Positions 8,245 through 15,117 of a DNA stretch of 64,000 bases are shown one piece after another; within the stretch, counting starts at the first letter, position 1, and each line of letters begins with the position of its first letter. The notes below the pieces were generated by a model. The model searched no databases, was not told the DNA's origin, and saw nothing but the letters and a program-made list of their open reading frames with translations. Both the position numbers and the translations under genes were made by a program. Origin of the DNA: Clostridia bacterium (GTDB lineage Bacteria; Bacillota; Clostridia; Christensenellales; Aristaeellaceae); NCBI GenBank assembly GCA_017395065.1, contig JAFPWH010000046.1:28029-92028 (forward strand), given 5' to 3'.

Positions 8245-8975
8245 AAAAAGAAGAAACATCTCAGGCCGTAAGGCTCCTGAACAGCTACAGGGTCGTTTAC
8301 CGCGAGCTGTACGGCCTGTGCTGCGCGATAACGGGCCGGGAGGGCGCCGCGCAAAACGCGCTTTTGGACGCCATGCTCGCTTCGGGTCCCTTCCGCGGCA
8401 GGCGAAGCGCGTTTGCCGCCGCAAGGCGCGCCGCGCTCGCGAGCGATTGCACGGGCGAAAGCGACTTGAGCTACTTTGAGGAAACGCCCGGGGCCGAGGG
8501 CCTTTTGAACGAATCCAACGAAACGCGCAGGATCGTCATGCTCGTGTGCGCCGCGGGCCTCACGAAAAGGCAGGCAGCGTCCGTCATGGATGTCAAAACA
8601 GGGAAAGTCGGCGAAGCGCTGCTCAGGGCTGCTTCGTATATGCCGGGCGAAACCTACGCGCAAAGGCTCAAAAATCTCGAAAAACTCAGCCTGAAGGAAT
8701 TGAAAAACGCGCCTTACGCCCCGGACGCCGCCGCGTTTGAGCGGGCGCTCGAAAACCGCATGCAAAAAGAGGCGGACAAAAACGTGGGCTCCGTCGCGCG
8801 CAAGCGCCTTTTCTCCCGCGTCGTCTCGGTCGCGATGCTCCTGCTGATCGGCTTTCTTTTGTGGGTGGGCTCGATCATGCTGAACTATTTCCGCGAAAGC
8901 GCGATGGAGAGAGAAAACGAGCCGCAGGCCACGCTCACCGAAACAGACGGCTCGGACGCCGGCACGGATCAGTGA
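8241..8975 (+). CDS. Unknown protein with sigma-like helix-turn-helix region and one C-terminal membrane anchor
   Basis: The 244-residue protein has a helical N-terminal half, including AAGLTKRQAASVMDVKTGKVGEA, which resembles the region-4 helix-turn-helix of sigma factors. A basic stretch precedes a single membrane segment (VVSVAMLLLIGFLLWVGSIM, about residues 195-214). The acidic C-terminal tail would then be outside. A membrane-tethered DNA-binding or signalling protein is possible, but no family is recognised and the sigma resemblance is weak. It overlaps the previous gene by four bases and ends 24 bases before recD2. Confidence 0.7.
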   Translation: MKKEETSQAVRLLNSYRVVYRELYGLCCAITGREGAAQNALLDAMLASGPFRGRRSAFAAARRAALASDCTGESDLSYFEETPGAEGLLNESNETRRIVMLVCAAGLTKRQAASVMDVKTGKVGEALLRAASYMPGETYAQRLKNLEKLSLKELKNAPYAPDAAAFERALENRMQKEADKNVGSVARKRLFSRVVSVAMLLLIGFLLWVGSIMLNYFRESAMERENEPQATLTETDGSDAGTDQ

Positions 8976-8999
8976 CGCGCGCTTTGAAAGGACAGGGCA

Positions 9000-11189
9000 A
9001 TGCCAAAATACATGGGAATGATCAGGGAACTGATCTTCCGCAACGAGGACAACGGCTATTCCATCATCAGCGTAAAACCCGAGCACGGCGAAAGCTTCAC
9101 CGCGGTCGGGATCATTCCCTTCGCCGAGGAGGGCGACTATATCAGCGTCGAGGGCGAATGGACGCAGCACCTCGTCTACGGCGATCAGCTAAAGGTCTCG
9201 TCCTTTGAATTTTACGAGCCCGGCGACAGAAAATCCATCGAAAAATACTTGAGCTCCGGCGCCATTAGCGGCATCGGCGAATCCACCGCCCGCCTCATCA
9301 GCGAGCGCTTCGGCGCGGACACGCTCAAAATCATGGATTCACAGCCCGAACGGCTGCTTGAAATACGCGGCATCGGCAAGGCGAAGCTCAAAATGATCGT
9401 GGAGTCGTACAACGAAAGGCGCGGCTCCCACAACGCGCTGATGCACTTTCTGGGCCTTGGCATTTCGCCGTCCCTCGCCAAGCGCATCTACGATACCTAC
9501 AAGCAGGACGCAGTGCTCGTGGCGCGCGCAGAGCCCTACCGGCTTTGCGACGAGATCCGCGGCATAGGCTTTCGCACGGCGGACAGGATCGCGCTGGCCG
9601 AAGGCTACGCGCTCAACGACGAAAGGCGGCTGCGAAGCGGCATTAAATACGTGCTGAACGAAAGCCTGAACGGTGAGGGCCACACGTATCTTCCGGAGGA
9701 AACGTTTCTTAAGCAGGCCGCGTCCATACTTTCTGTGGACGCCGAGCTCATCCAAAGGGCCGCGTCTCAGCTGGCCATGCGAAACGAGCTGGTCTTCGAG
9801 ACCATGCCGGAGGGAGATGCGGTGTTCCTGAAACAAGCCTACGATTGTGAGGCGGACATCGCGGTGCGGCTTAGCCGCATGCTGATCAACGCAAAAAACG
9901 AAAACGCCCGGCAGGTCTTGGTGCCGGACGCACTCTCCGACGGCACAAAACTCAGCTCTGCGCAAAAAAGCGCGCTCGAGACCGCCCTGACCGGCAGCGT
10001 GACCATCATCACGGGCGGCCCGGGCACGGGCAAGACCACGCTGATAAGGGGGCTGATCGATCTTGCGGCGTCGCGCCTCAAGGTGCTGCTCTGCGCGCCG
10101 ACCGGCAGGGCCGCAAAGCGCATGAGCGAGGCGACCGGCGCGGAGGCCGCCACCATCCACCGCCTGCTTGAGTACGGCCAGGGGGAAAACGCGGGCTTTG
10201 CCAAAAACGAGGACGACAAATTAAAGGCCGACGTCGTCATCGTCGACGAGACCTCCATGGTGGACATTTTCCTGATGCGCGCGCTGCTCAAGGCGCTGCC
10301 GGGCGGGGTCAGGCTGATTCTGACCGGCGACGCGGATCAACTGCCCAGCGTCGGCGCGGGCAACGTTCTGCGCGACATGATCTCCTCCGGGTGCGTGCCG
10401 GTCGTGCGCCTGACCGAGGTGTTCCGCCAGAGCGGGCAAAGCGCCATCGTCATGAACGCGCACAGGATCAACCGCGGCGAAATGCCCGTGATGAACGCCA
10501 AAGACAGCGATTTCTTCATGGAAAAGATGCCGGACGCCGCGTCTACCGCGCGCAGCGTGTGCGAGCTGGTCACGCGCCGCCTGCCCGCCTATATGAAGCT
10601 CGACCCGCTCAGGGACATACAGGTCATGGCGCCGATGAAAAAGGGCGAGGTTGGCGTGCACGCCTTAAACCGCATGCTGCAGGAAAAGCTCAATCCCTTA
10701 AAGGGAAATCGGCAGATCCTGCGGGGAGAGACCGCCTTCCGCCCGGGCGACAAGGTCATGCAGACCAAAAACGACTACAGCCTCGGCTGGACGCGGGGCA
10801 CGGAGGCGGGGCAGGGTGTCTTCAACGGGGACATCGGCTACATAACGGCGCTGGACGCCGAGGAAAAAACGCTCACCGTGCGCTTCGACGACGACCGGGA
10901 AGCGAAATACGACAGGGACATGATGGAGGAGCTGGAGCTGAGCTACTGCATAAGCGTCCACAAAAGCCAGGGCAGCGAATTCGGCTGCGTCGTCGTTCCG
11001 CTGCTCTCCGGCCCGCCGATGCTTATGACCCGAAACCTCCTCTATACCGCCGTGACGCGCGCCAAAAAGCTGGTCGTGCTCACGGGAAGGACCGAATGCG
11101 TCTACGCGATGATCAAAAACGACCACATACAGGCAAGGTACTCTTCTTTGGCGCTGCGCCTGAAGAAGCTTTCGGGGGCGGTATGCTGA
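9000..11189 (+). CDS. recD2: ATP-dependent RecD2-type DNA helicase
   Basis: RecD2 is a 5'-3' superfamily 1B helicase found in bacteria without RecBCD. The 729-residue protein has an N-terminal OB-like domain, tandem helix-hairpin-helix motifs (ISGIGESTARLI, IRGIGKAKL, IRGIGFRTADRIA), Walker A GGPGTGKTT near residue 340, Walker B VDETSMVD, a motif III GDADQLPSVGAG and a C-terminal UvrD-like motif SVHKSQGSEF. Length and order match the family. AAAGGA lies about 10 bases upstream. It precedes comF with a 7-base overlap. The family acts in replication-linked DNA repair. Confidence 0.95.
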   Translation: MPKYMGMIRELIFRNEDNGYSIISVKPEHGESFTAVGIIPFAEEGDYISVEGEWTQHLVYGDQLKVSSFEFYEPGDRKSIEKYLSSGAISGIGESTARLISERFGADTLKIMDSQPERLLEIRGIGKAKLKMIVESYNERRGSHNALMHFLGLGISPSLAKRIYDTYKQDAVLVARAEPYRLCDEIRGIGFRTADRIALAEGYALNDERRLRSGIKYVLNESLNGEGHTYLPEETFLKQAASILSVDAELIQRAASQLAMRNELVFETMPEGDAVFLKQAYDCEADIAVRLSRMLINAKNENARQVLVPDALSDGTKLSSAQKSALETALTGSVTIITGGPGTGKTTLIRGLIDLAASRLKVLLCAPTGRAAKRMSEATGAEAATIHRLLEYGQGENAGFAKNEDDKLKADVVIVDETSMVDIFLMRALLKALPGGVRLILTGDADQLPSVGAGNVLRDMISSGCVPVVRLTEVFRQSGQSAIVMNAHRINRGEMPVMNAKDSDFFMEKMPDAASTARSVCELVTRRLPAYMKLDPLRDIQVMAPMKKGEVGVHALNRMLQEKLNPLKGNRQILRGETAFRPGDKVMQTKNDYSLGWTRGTEAGQGVFNGDIGYITALDAEEKTLTVRFDDDREAKYDRDMMEELELSYCISVHKSQGSEFGCVVVPLLSGPPMLMTRNLLYTAVTRAKKLVVLTGRTECVYAMIKNDHIQARYSSLALRLKKLSGAVC

Positions 11190-11965
11190 CGGCGCTTAAG
11201 GAGCTTCTGTTTTCGCCCAGGGGAAACTGCCTCGGCTGCTTAAGTCCGCTCGGGGCCGACACCGGCTGCTTCTGCGCGGACTGCTACGCTTCGATCGCGC
11301 CGCTGCTTGTAAGCGGGGAAGCGGAGAGCGAAATTTGCCTGAACTGCGGGGAGGAATATGTGGGCGGCGTCTGCCGCGTGTGCAAAAAGCACAGGGTGGA
11401 CACGATCCGCGCCGTCGCGGCCTACGAATACGAAGGCGCGATCCGAAACCTCGTGCACAGCTTTAAGTTCGGCGGCGTCTGGCGCGCGTCGCGCTGGATG
11501 GCAGAAGAAATGATGAAGGCCTGCCAAGGCGGATTTCTGGACGGCGTGAACGTGCTCATCCCCGTGCCGATGCACAGGATGCGGCGCCTCATGCGCGGCT
11601 TCAACCAAAGCGGAAAGCTCGCCCGGGCGTTCTCTCTTATCAGCGGCATAAGCGTGGACACCTCGCTTACGCGCGTTCGCAACACCACGCAGCAGGTCAG
11701 GCTCAGCGGAGAAAAGCGCAGGCAAAACCTGAAAAACGCCTTCCGCGCCGAAAGGTCGTTCGACGGCGAGACCGTTCTCCTCGTCGACGACGTCCGCACG
11801 ACCGGCACGACCGCGGTCGAATGCGCAAAGGCCCTCCTTTCCGCAAACGCCGCCGAGGTCCGCGTGCTCACCTTCGCCAAAGCCACCCCGAACAGATCCC
11901 AAAACAAAAAGTACCGCCCGGACAGAGGAACAAAGCTGATAAAATACGAAAAAGACCCGTTCTGA
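11183..11965 (+). CDS. comF: ComF-family phosphoribosyltransferase-like competence protein
   Basis: ComF proteins combine an N-terminal zinc-binding region with a type I phosphoribosyltransferase domain and assist DNA uptake during transformation. In this 260-residue protein, cysteines C16/C19/C31/C34 and C52/C55/C64/C67 form two zinc-ribbon-like sets. The PRPP-binding loop VLLVDDVRTTGTT lies near residues 195-207, preceded by PVPMHRMRRLMRGFNQ. ATG 11183 overlaps the end of recD2 by 7 bases. No other com genes are nearby, so natural competence cannot be claimed. It is the last gene of the operon. Confidence 0.92.
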   Translation: MLTALKELLFSPRGNCLGCLSPLGADTGCFCADCYASIAPLLVSGEAESEICLNCGEEYVGGVCRVCKKHRVDTIRAVAAYEYEGAIRNLVHSFKFGGVWRASRWMAEEMMKACQGGFLDGVNVLIPVPMHRMRRLMRGFNQSGKLARAFSLISGISVDTSLTRVRNTTQQVRLSGEKRRQNLKNAFRAERSFDGETVLLVDDVRTTGTTAVECAKALLSANAAEVRVLTFAKATPNRSQNKKYRPDRGTKLIKYEKDPF

Positions 11966-11970
11966 GCGGT

Positions 11971-11996
11971 AAACAAAAAACGCGCCGAAAAGCGCG
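11971..11996 (-). terminator. Terminator facing comF; probably the ancestral tRNA-Leu terminator
   Basis: CGCGC (11981-11985) pairs with GCGCG (11992-11996). On the minus strand the stem is followed by TTTTTTGTTT. No minus-strand gene now ends here, but the left att copy of the tRNA 3' end is 25 bases away. Confidence 0.7.
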
Positions 11997-12016
11997 CTCC
12001 GTGCGGATAAGCTCAT

Positions 12017-12040
12017 AAAATGCGGGTAACAGGACTTGAA
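12017..12040. repeat. Left attachment site (displaced tRNA-Leu 3' end)
   Basis: 24 bases, AAAATGCGGGTAAC followed by AGGACTTGAA, are identical to 17841-17864. The sequences diverge on both sides. This is the duplicated core left by integration. Confidence 0.92.
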
Positions 12041-12079
12041 TTTCAGAAAAGGTGTTGCAAAATGTGCCAAATTGCGCTG

Positions 12080-12125
12080 AAAAAGGGGTTTTTTGGGCTT
12101 TTTTTGGCTCAAAAACCCCTTTTTT
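12080..12125. terminator. Strong bidirectional terminator-like hairpin
   Basis: AAAAAGGGGTTTTTTG (12080-12095) pairs with CAAAAACCCCTTTTTT (12110-12125) around a T-rich loop. It isolates the element's left end from comF transcription. Confidence 0.75.
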
Positions 12126-12157
12126 GTACTATTTGTGATAATGCGTTTTAACCCGTA

Positions 12158-12189
12158 AAGGGTAAGTTTAAGGGTAAGTTTAAGGGTAA
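12158..12189 (+). repeat. Left arm-type integrase sites (three copies, 12-bp period)
   Basis: AAGGGTAA occurs at 12158-12165, 12170-12177 and 12182-12189, in the same orientation and phase as two copies at the other end of the element (17763-17782). Arm-type binding by the integrase is inferred. Between this and the tandem repeat at 12310 I see no gene. Confidence 0.6.
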
Positions 12190-12309
12190 AAACGCGCAAT
12201 ATATTTACGATATTAAGACTTAAAAAATGACGCGATTTTGCGACAATTCGCGCGAGGGGCGGGCGTGGTCTCTTGTGAAACGGATAGAGAAAAACAGACA
12301 CCCCCTGCC

Positions 12310-12490
12310 CCTGAGCGCGTGGAGACGGTAGGCGGCATCCTGAGCGCGCGGAGACGGTAGGCGGCATCCTGAGCGCGCGGAGACGGTAGGCGGCATCCTG
12401 AGCGCGTGGAGACGGTAGGCGGCATCCTGAGCGCGTGGAGACGGTAGGCGGCATCCTGAGCGCGTGGAGACGGTAGGCGGCATCCTGAGC
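12310..12490. repeat. 29-bp GC-rich tandem repeat, six units plus a partial
   Basis: The unit CCTGAGCGCGTGGAGACGG followed by TAGGCGGCAT is repeated head to tail at 12310, 12339, 12368, 12397, 12426 and 12455, then a 7-base remnant. Units 2 and 3 have C instead of T at position 11. There are no spacers, so it is not CRISPR. Long minus-strand frames through it (MPPTVSTRSG-type repeats) are artefacts. Confidence 0.95.
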
Positions 12491-12504
12491 CAATGAACGC
12501 GCTG

Positions 12505-12729
12505 TTATTCGTCTGAGCCGATTTCAACAAATTCAATTAGTTCGGCGGGCTGACACTTTAGCAAATGGCATATTGTCGAAAGCTCACCCCATGACGGTAA
12601 ACCACCATTACGAAACTTTGACAAAGTTGCTTCACCGAATATTTTTTCATGTCTCAATCTGTATGAAGAATAACCCGCTTGCTTTAACAGTGCGAGAAGA
12701 TTAACACCCTGCTTTATTTGAATAGGCAT
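12505..12729 (-). CDS. Cro/C1-type (XRE) helix-turn-helix regulator
   Basis: The 74-residue protein is a single helix-turn-helix domain: LLALLKQAGYSSYRLRHEKI, then FGEATLSKFRNGGLPSW and LSTICHLLKCQPAELIEFV, typical of short XRE/Cro proteins with recognition helix ATLSKFRNG. ATG 12729 follows GGGGTG. Upstream methionines in the same frame lie within the promoter region and are not used. Its promoter (12758-12785) faces that of the gene at 12934 across two palindromes, so it is a good candidate for an autoregulated switch protein of the element. Confidence 0.85.
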   Translation of the reverse strand: MPIQIKQGVNLLALLKQAGYSSYRLRHEKIFGEATLSKFRNGGLPSWGELSTICHLLKCQPAELIEFVEIGSDE

Positions 12730-12757
12730 AGGAACACCCCCGAAAACCTGTATAGTC

Positions 12758-12785
12758 ATTATAACATAACCCGTCATAATTACAA
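12758..12785 (-). promoter_or_regulatory. Promoter of the small XRE regulator
   Basis: Minus-strand TTGTAA and TATAAT are 16 bases apart. The -35 directly abuts a perfect palindrome at 12788-12806. Confidence 0.7.
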
Positions 12786-12787
12786 GA

Positions 12788-12806
12788 TACACTTAAAACA
12801 AGTGTA
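12788..12806. promoter_or_regulatory. Operator-like inverted repeat
   Basis: TACACTT (12788-12794) and AAGTGTA (12800-12806) form a perfect inverted repeat with a 5-base spacer between two divergent promoters. A related copy lies at 12848-12866. Confidence 0.6.
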
Positions 12807-12841
12807 CTATATTCATTCACACCATTTTAATGCTTGTGTTA

Positions 12842-12870
12842 TTGAGATACACTAAAAAACGGTGTATAAT
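12842..12870 (+). promoter_or_regulatory. Promoter with embedded operator for the gene at 12934
   Basis: TTGAGA (12842-12847) and TATAAT (12865-12870) have a 17-base spacer. The spacer holds TACACT...GGTGTA (12848-12866), a degenerate copy of the palindrome at 12788. Confidence 0.65.
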
Positions 12871-12933
12871 ATATATGTGCTTGTTTCGGTATGCAGGAAC
12901 AACGAATATTGACTTATAGGAGAGTGAGCACCT

Positions 12934-13197
12934 ATGTTTAACGTAACGCTTGAAGTTATCAAAAGCGCAATTCGCAACGCCGAACCCGATACAACCATTT
13001 CGTTTTACTCTGACTATCGCGGCGAATGGGCTGTAGTGGATACTGAGAACAAAGTTTATATTGCCGTTCTGGATGATCTCTGTAAACGTTTCCCCGACAA
13101 AGTTTGCGAGACGGGCTATATAGCATCCCCCGCGCACGAGTACATTTTACCGACCGAATTTATAGAGCTTGCTTTTGTTGCGGGCGTGGAGGGATAG
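12934..13197 (+). CDS. Unknown small protein of the element
   Basis: The 87-residue, acidic, globular-looking protein has no membrane segment, signal peptide or recognised motif. It begins MFNVTLEVIKSAIRNAEPD, and its middle (TISFYSDYRGEWAVVDTENK) suggests beta strands. AGGAGAG lies about 10 bases upstream of the ATG, and a consensus promoter with an embedded operator is 60 bases upstream. Divergence from the XRE gene suggests control by that regulator. It could be an accessory or anti-host factor, but the sequence gives no function. Confidence 0.65.
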   Translation: MFNVTLEVIKSAIRNAEPDTTISFYSDYRGEWAVVDTENKVYIAVLDDLCKRFPDKVCETGYIASPAHEYILPTEFIELAFVAGVEG

Positions 13198-13206
13198 AAC
13201 GAAAAC

Positions 13207-13234
13207 CCCCACGCTTGGCATACAAAGCGTGGGG
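13207..13234. other. GC-rich hairpin between two unknown genes
   Basis: CCCCACGCTT (13207-13216) and AAGCGTGGGG (13225-13234) form a perfect 10-bp stem with an 8-base loop. No T-run follows on the plus strand, so it may stabilise the upstream mRNA or act as a weak terminator. Confidence 0.5.
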
Positions 13235-13279
13235 AAACTGGAAAGCCAGCACACACATAAAGAAAGAATTACGCGGCAT

Positions 13280-13297
13280 CTGTATAATACTATACAG
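13280..13297. promoter_or_regulatory. Palindrome overlapping a TATAAT box
   Basis: CTGTATA (13280-13286) and TATACAG (13291-13297) form a perfect inverted repeat, with TATAAT at 13283-13288 inside it. The matching -35 region is poor. It probably regulates the gene starting at 13333. Confidence 0.5.
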
Positions 13298-13332
13298 AGC
13301 ATCAAATGTCAATAATGGGAGAGTGTAAAGAA

Positions 13333-13779
13333 ATGGCATACCGTTATATATCGGTTTTGAATCGAAATCAAGCTTGCCTATGTGCGAGACTGTTTTCAAC
13401 ACTTGCGAAAATGGCAAAGGAAGCAAAAGACGATACAATCATAATCGACCCGACCGACCTTAGAGACGTTATACGAATCACGGCTGACGCAATCGCAAAC
13501 AGCAAAAGAGGATTTATAGAAGTATGTTCAAAAGTTGTCGGCGACCTGCTTCAAGGCGGTATTATCTGTGATAAAGAATTATGGCTAACCGAGTATGAAG
13601 CAAATGCCTATGTTGCTTGTATAGGTGGAATCGCAACTTTGGTTAATATCCATAATGACGAATACCACTTTACAGAGGGCATCACCGATTTAATGGATAC
13701 ACTGAAAACAAGTGTTGAAGAATTGAACGACCTTTATAAAACGGCTGTGGAGATATGGCACAACAAAAGGCGGCTATAG
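13333..13779 (+). CDS. Unknown helical protein of the element
   Basis: The 148-residue protein begins MAYRYISVLNRNQACLCARL. It appears largely alpha-helical, without membrane segments or known motifs. An in-frame ATG at 13306 exists, but GGGAGAG at 13318-13324 sits 9 bases before ATG 13333, which I choose. A palindrome over the -10 box lies upstream, and a strong bidirectional terminator (13849-13891) follows, so it forms its own transcription unit or the end of one begun at 12934. Function is unknown. Confidence 0.65.
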   Translation: MAYRYISVLNRNQACLCARLFSTLAKMAKEAKDDTIIIDPTDLRDVIRITADAIANSKRGFIEVCSKVVGDLLQGGIICDKELWLTEYEANAYVACIGGIATLVNIHNDEYHFTEGITDLMDTLKTSVEELNDLYKTAVEIWHNKRRL

Positions 13780-13848
13780 CTCTGTAAGGCTGTACAATCC
13801 ATTTTAAGCGCGGTTTTACTCTGACAGCTATTGACACCTTGAATATAT

Positions 13849-13891
13849 AAAAACGCTCTGTAGGGCTTTCTACGGCTTTACAGAGCGTTTT
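13849..13891. terminator. Bidirectional terminator between convergent genes
   Basis: AAAACGCTCTGTA pairs with TACAGAGCGTTTT (13879-13891). The A/T tails serve both strands between the gene ending at 13779 (+) and the one ending at 13922 (-). Confidence 0.85.
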
Positions 13892-13921
13892 ACTGTTATA
13901 TAGTCACTTTGAGCACGTCCC

Positions 13922-14221
13922 TTATGCATCTGGATTGACTGTAGTAATATCCACCGCGCCGAAATTGTCCCTTGCGAATTGATATGCCCTTAAAGCTTTT
14001 TCTGCTTTATCCTGTGACCTTATGCCCATCTCAACAACCTTTGTCAATGACGAAATAAGCTCTTTCTGAAATGTGAGCTTTACGGCATCATTCGTCAATA
14101 GCTCTTTAAGTCGCTTTTGAGCTATCGCGGCTATTTCTTGTTTTTCTGCGGCTTCACCTGCTTTCTGTTCTGCATATGCTTTGAGTTCGTCTAATGACCT
14201 ATGCTGAATTTTCTTATCCAT
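13922..14221 (-). CDS. Unknown coiled-coil protein of the element
   Basis: The 99-residue, highly charged protein has a long predicted helix from about residue 9 to 45 (LDELKAYAEQKAGEAAEKQE) and another around residues 60-88, suggesting a coiled coil. No motif identifies it. GGGGAT lies about 9 bases before ATG 14221. It is downstream of the origin-like region and on the same strand as the replication-type genes at 14658-15802, so a role in replication, partition or copy control is possible but only by position. Confidence 0.6.
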   Translation of the reverse strand: MDKKIQHRSLDELKAYAEQKAGEAAEKQEIAAIAQKRLKELLTNDAVKLTFQKELISSLTKVVEMGIRSQDKAEKALRAYQFARDNFGAVDITTVNPDA

Positions 14222-14248
14222 GTTCTTATAATCCCCCTAAATTGATAT

Positions 14249-14278
14249 TGTGGAAAACTTGTAGTGTGCTGTGGAAAA
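14249..14278. other. Two DnaA-box-like sites
   Basis: TGTGGAAAA at 14249-14257 and 14270-14278 reads TTTTCCACA on the other strand, which fits the degenerate DnaA-box consensus TTWTNCACA. With the repeats downstream, this marks a candidate origin. The 436 bases between genes (14222-14657) hold these sites and two repeat arrays but no gene. Confidence 0.5.
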
Positions 14279-14287
14279 CCTGTTTGT

Positions 14288-14395
14288 GGTGTCCGTGGTG
14301 ATCTCCGTGGTGATCTCCGTGGTGATCTCCGTGGTGGTGTCCGTGGTGGTGTCCGTGGTGGTGTCCGTGGTGGTGTCCGTGGTGGTGTCAGTGAC
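14288..14395. repeat. 12-bp tandem repeat, about nine units of two variants
   Basis: The array reads one GGTGTCCGTGGT, three GATCTCCGTGGT, four more GGTGTCCGTGGT and a degenerate last unit. The period is exactly 12 bases. A minus-strand Pro/Arg-rich frame through it (TPPRTPPR) overlaps the gene at 13922 and is probably not a protein. Confidence 0.93.
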
Positions 14396-14552
14396 TGTCC
14401 CTGCATGACCCTGCTAAAGCATCATATCACCCCCTAAAATACACGGCTATGGCTATAGATTATATAATTGTGCTTCAAAACTGAATACCGATAGCACCTC
14501 ACAAGCAAAAACACGCAATCACCCATTATATCAAGCGTTAAGGCGTTTTGTC

Positions 14553-14640
14553 GGTATTCAATATTGCATATCGTAAACCCCGTATTGGTATTCAATATTG
14601 CATATCGTAAACCCCGTATCGGTATTCAATATTGCATACG
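14553..14640. repeat. 34-bp iteron-like direct repeats
   Basis: GGTATTCAATATTGCATATC and following bases recur with a 34-bp period at 14553 and 14587, with a 20-base partial copy from 14621. Each contains the palindrome CAATATTG. An inverted core (GAATACCGATA) lies near 14482. The array sits just beyond the 3' end of a replication-type gene. Confidence 0.85.
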
Positions 14641-14657
14641 CGATTATAAACGAATGA

Positions 14658-15092
14658 TTATGCCTGTGTTTCATCTTTGTTACGCTTTTTCTTCGGTTTT
14701 GCGGGCGGCTGGAAAGAGTGCCACGCGTCCGAGAATCCGTATTTATTCATCTCAAAGCAATATTTGTTAGCACCGTTTGAAACGTCACGAATAAAGCCAT
14801 ATTGAATAAGTGTATCTAAATCGGCTTTGAACGTGTTCCAATTACCGTAAAGCTTGCGCCATACGGATTTTGGAAAAGTAATATTGTCTTGGTTGCTATC
14901 CTTAAGTTCACCACCAACAACCTTGCGCCAGTAGCGAAACTTAAATTCAAGATAGAGCCCCCGCTGACGTAAATTCAACCCTTGCCACGCTAAACTGTCC
15001 GCCATATCCTTTGTAATGGACGTGAATTGACATTCAGATTTACGCGCTTCAAAAGGGAGAAACCCTAACCGCTTTTTTGCTCTTGCTTTCAT
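14658..15092 (-). CDS. Putative winged-helix replication/initiator-type protein
   Basis: The 144-residue protein has a pattern common in small Firmicute phage and element replication proteins: SITKDMADSLAWQGLNLRQR, then LYLEFKFRYW, a loop, and NITFPKSVWRKLYGNWNTFK followed by DLDTLIQYGFIRDVSNG, which looks like a winged helix. The C-terminus is Lys/Pro-rich. ATG 15092 is chosen for GAGGA 8 bases upstream. It is third in a minus-strand set (excisionase-like, ArpU-like, this gene) and borders iteron-like repeats, so a replication role is plausible. I cannot assign a specific Rep family. Confidence 0.6.
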   Translation of the reverse strand: MKARAKKRLGFLPFEARKSECQFTSITKDMADSLAWQGLNLRQRGLYLEFKFRYWRKVVGGELKDSNQDNITFPKSVWRKLYGNWNTFKADLDTLIQYGFIRDVSNGANKYCFEMNKYGFSDAWHSFQPPAKPKKKRNKDETQA

Positions 15093-15117
15093 GCTGTCTT
15101 TCCTCTGCCCATCTGCC

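Noticed and set aside
12310..12490. Possible CRISPR array
   Set aside because: The 29-bp units are directly adjacent with no spacers, and no cas genes are present.
11240..12493. 417-residue minus-strand open frame through comF and the 29-bp repeat
   Set aside because: It is antisense to comF over most of its length and ends in out-of-phase repeat translations. No ribosome-binding site or family match; a GC-driven shadow.
14191..14406. Pro/Arg-rich 71-residue open frame (TPPRTPPR repeats)
   Set aside because: It is entirely made by the 12-bp DNA repeat, overlaps the gene at 13922 and has no ribosome-binding site.
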